Notes under the pieces: generated by a model
Seen by the model: only the letters and a program-made list of their open reading frames with translations
Told to the model about the DNA's origin: nothing
Database searches by the model: none
Made by a program: the position numbers and the translations under genes
Shown here: positions 61,901 through 64,000 of the stretch, piece after piece
How the letters are laid out: each line of letters starts with the position of its first letter
Numbering within the stretch: the stretch's first letter is position 1
Assembly (NCBI GenBank): GCA_030512335.1
Contig: JAULSU010000001.1
Span: 1,054,001 to 1,118,000 of the forward strand
From: Immersiella caudata
Lineage: Eukaryota > Ascomycota > Sordariomycetes > Sordariales > Lasiosphaeriaceae
Length of the DNA stretch: 64,000 bases
Direction of reading: 5' to 3'

Positions 61901-64000
61901 GCTGTTCCGATAGCTGGCACATGTGGGGGAATGAGTTTGACCCCGAAGAATCGAGCAGCTGCTCGGAAACTCCCGAGTCAAGAAACGGCGACGAAAATCC
62001 GTCATGAGCCATTTTTACGTACTCACTTCTACTCGCCATCAGTCAATCAGTGTCACTCTTCACATATCAGATATGACGACCTGATGCAGCGCGCAACTCT
62101 CTGCAACTCTTTCGAAAATAGAGACAGACAGATAGTGTTGTCTCCCCAGCTAGAGGTACACCCCCTCCCCCATCCAGATTCTCGAAAACGCGCAGCAAGA
62201 AATGCCAGCCGAGCGCATATATCACGTAAAGACTTCCCGTGTCTCGAGCTGACGCAGCCGCCGGACCGATATCACGACACAACAGTGGATAGCGAACGAG
62301 CAGCACGCAACGTAACGCTAACGACACGACGACGATCAAGGGTCCATCCGCTAGCCTGGCCGCCCGCTTAGCCCATCAAATGATGGGAAGGCCCGCTCCC
62401 GCCCGCTATGGGGCCCATCACATCGCTATCTGCCTGCCCGCCCCATCGAGTCGACAGTAGGTCGCACGGGTGGAAACGGGGTTAGGAATCAAAGTTAGCT
62501 AGCCAACCAGCGTCAAGGGAGGGAAAGGGTGTGTTGAGTCTTTGAAGCTAGGGAATGCCGGTTGCGTCTCCCCTGGTGTGATAGCGACATGATCCCTACT
62601 CCAAAGGCCGTGTGATTGCGGTTGCAGATGGGATGGGGGGCGTGGACGAGCCGTTCGATCCATCATGAAGTCCAGGCTACGCCTCGTGGGTCGTTGGAGA
62701 AGAAAGCGAAAAAGAAACGAGAAAACGCGAGACGAGCGGGGCTCAACGATTGTGGCCGACAGGAAAACGCTGGCTGGCTGCTCTCCACCAACCCCTCCCG
62801 GGGGATACGTGAGCTCTGTGGACAAGGGGTCGGCCCAACCAGGGTTGAGCAGGCGTCATCACTGTGCTGCGCCGACGGCTTGACACTGGGATGAATCAGC
62901 GGCACTTGCACAAGAGGGAACTCCAGAGCGGATTGTGCCTTTCGAACGACATCCGTATCTCGAAGGGATGGAAGGCAAGCCTTTATACCGGCGGAGGCAA
63001 GCGAGCGCGATAGACGACGGGTTTGAAGGGGCGAGCCCTTGGTCCGGCAAGCGCCTCCGTCTTCCGCAACGGAGTGGGCGACAGAGGTGGCCCCCTGGTG
63101 TCACACACCCCAGCGAAGAAGGCTTCCCCAACCTCCACGTCGCTCGGCCCTTGGTTCCGCTCTCCGCACTCGAAGACTAAACAACGTACCTCGCTGTACT
63201 CTTCAAGTCACCCCTCCGTGTGCCGCCCCGACCCCCAACTGTGATGCACATCACAGCCGGCAAGGGGCTGCCGACGAGACCTGGAGGGAGGCCTAGGCCC
63301 TCTCCAAAGAGCGGGGTACCTCTGTTGAGAGAATTGAAACAGGCAACGACGTCGAGGCCTGTCGTGGGTGCGCTGTTTGAGTGGAGGAGGTGATCGCGGC
63401 GCAGCGGAGATCCGGAGGACGAGGAAGACCAGGCGCTGAGGGGAATTCGGTGCAGATCCAGGCTGATGCGCCGAGTGCTGAGGAGCACGGGGACAACAGA
63501 AGGTGCTGGACCCTTCGAAATGATGGCGCTGCGGGCCAACCAGAAGGCATAGACGGGTCATTGCCAGGATTTGGCAACTCCCCGCGACGCTGGGAAGCCT
63601 GTGGTTTGTCAGATGATTGTCTCCATGAGGTAAGGAGAGGTCTTGGGGGGGCAAAGATTCCCCAGCTTGTCCGTCATCTTTCAGGCCATGGGACCCAGCT
63701 GTGCAACGGGAAGGAAGACCCTTCGCCACGCACACGCTGACTGAGGACGAAGGGCTCGTCCAGTCGCTGTCTGGGCGTCGGAGTGTCCCGAGGAGGTGGC
63801 TCTCGGCGACAGAACTGAACTGAGAGGGGAGAGAGGAAGAAAGACGCGGCGGCGGGCCGTTGGCGTCATGTGCCGATGGACGCTTCCGACAGGCACTTGC
63901 CACGGGGCGGGCACACAGAAACAGAGACAGCGATAAGGCAAGCTGGACGACACGAGGCCGTTGTCGGCATCAGCTTATCTCCTCGACTTTTACCCCCCCC
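58941..64000. other. 5-kb interval without a supportable gene
   Basis: No frame here has family features, good introns or convincing composition. Positions 60400-61380 are rich in C/T and CA/CT runs, like a long promoter and leader, and include a 13-base C homopolymer at 61360-61372. From about 62900 the sequence is GC-rich with long frames on both strands, which is compositional. The window ends in an 8-base C run. It could be the extended regulatory region of a gene beyond the right edge. Confidence 0.5.

Noticed and set aside
63177..63953. Long overlapping frames at the right edge
   Set aside because: Open on both strands, Ser/Pro/Arg-rich, with no intron or domain signals; GC-rich non-coding sequence is the simpler reading.

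Overview
This window comes from a filamentous ascomycete (Pezizomycotina, most likely Sordariomycetes). The evidence is short spliceosomal introns of about 45-110 nt with GTAAGT-type donors, CTGAC/CTAAC branch sites and CAG/TAG acceptors, together with fungal families: a Pth11/rhodopsin-like 7TM protein, a Clr5-domain protein, a DUF3435 recombinase and a mitofilin/Mic60. There is no rRNA, no convincing tRNA, no CRISPR array, and no obviously RIP-mutated AT-rich block.

The window falls into two parts. Positions 1 to about 22,700 look like an accessory (lineage-specific) block. Genes are small, sparse and mostly unknown, and are separated by many minisatellites and inverted repeats. Recognisable genes are a 7TM receptor-like protein (3345-4343), a multi-span membrane protein (8041-9131), an acidic/basic low-complexity nuclear-type protein (9304-10769), an Hst3/Hst4-type sirtuin ending in two PIDLT motifs (11098-12180), a 93-residue two-exon protein (13736-14065), an acidic protein with a VIDLT SUMO-interaction-like motif (14643-15983, minus) and a MADS-like mini-protein (17314-17720). 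At the right edge lies a multi-exon DUF3435 tyrosine recombinase with zinc-finger modules (19274-22449, minus). Several of these genes have crisp TATA boxes and tandem repeats near their promoters.

From about 23,450 rightward the window is an ordinary conserved block. It holds two tail-to-tail folylpolyglutamate synthase paralogues, kinesin-5, a PHAF1/UPF0183 protein, a Faxc/metaxin-like GST-fold protein, a large tail-anchored fungal protein, a Sac1 phosphoinositide phosphatase divergent from a Rab5 GTPase, Mic60, mitochondrial D-lactate dehydrogenase, a small acid-rich protein of the DUF7721 type, an AT-hook/Clr5 protein, an amidase and a fungal-conserved basic protein. The last 5 kb (58,941-64,000) show no gene I can support.

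The main hypothesis is that the left block is, or derives from, a mobile element of the Starship/Crypton type. Its tyrosine recombinase sits at the junction with core genome and is transcribed into the accessory block, which carries nuclear or chromatin-type cargo (sirtuin, SUMO-interaction-motif protein, MADS-like protein). A smaller alternative is a self-contained Crypton-like unit, because a 10-bp direct repeat brackets the recombinase gene alone. Element ends, target-site duplication and an empty site could not be tested here.
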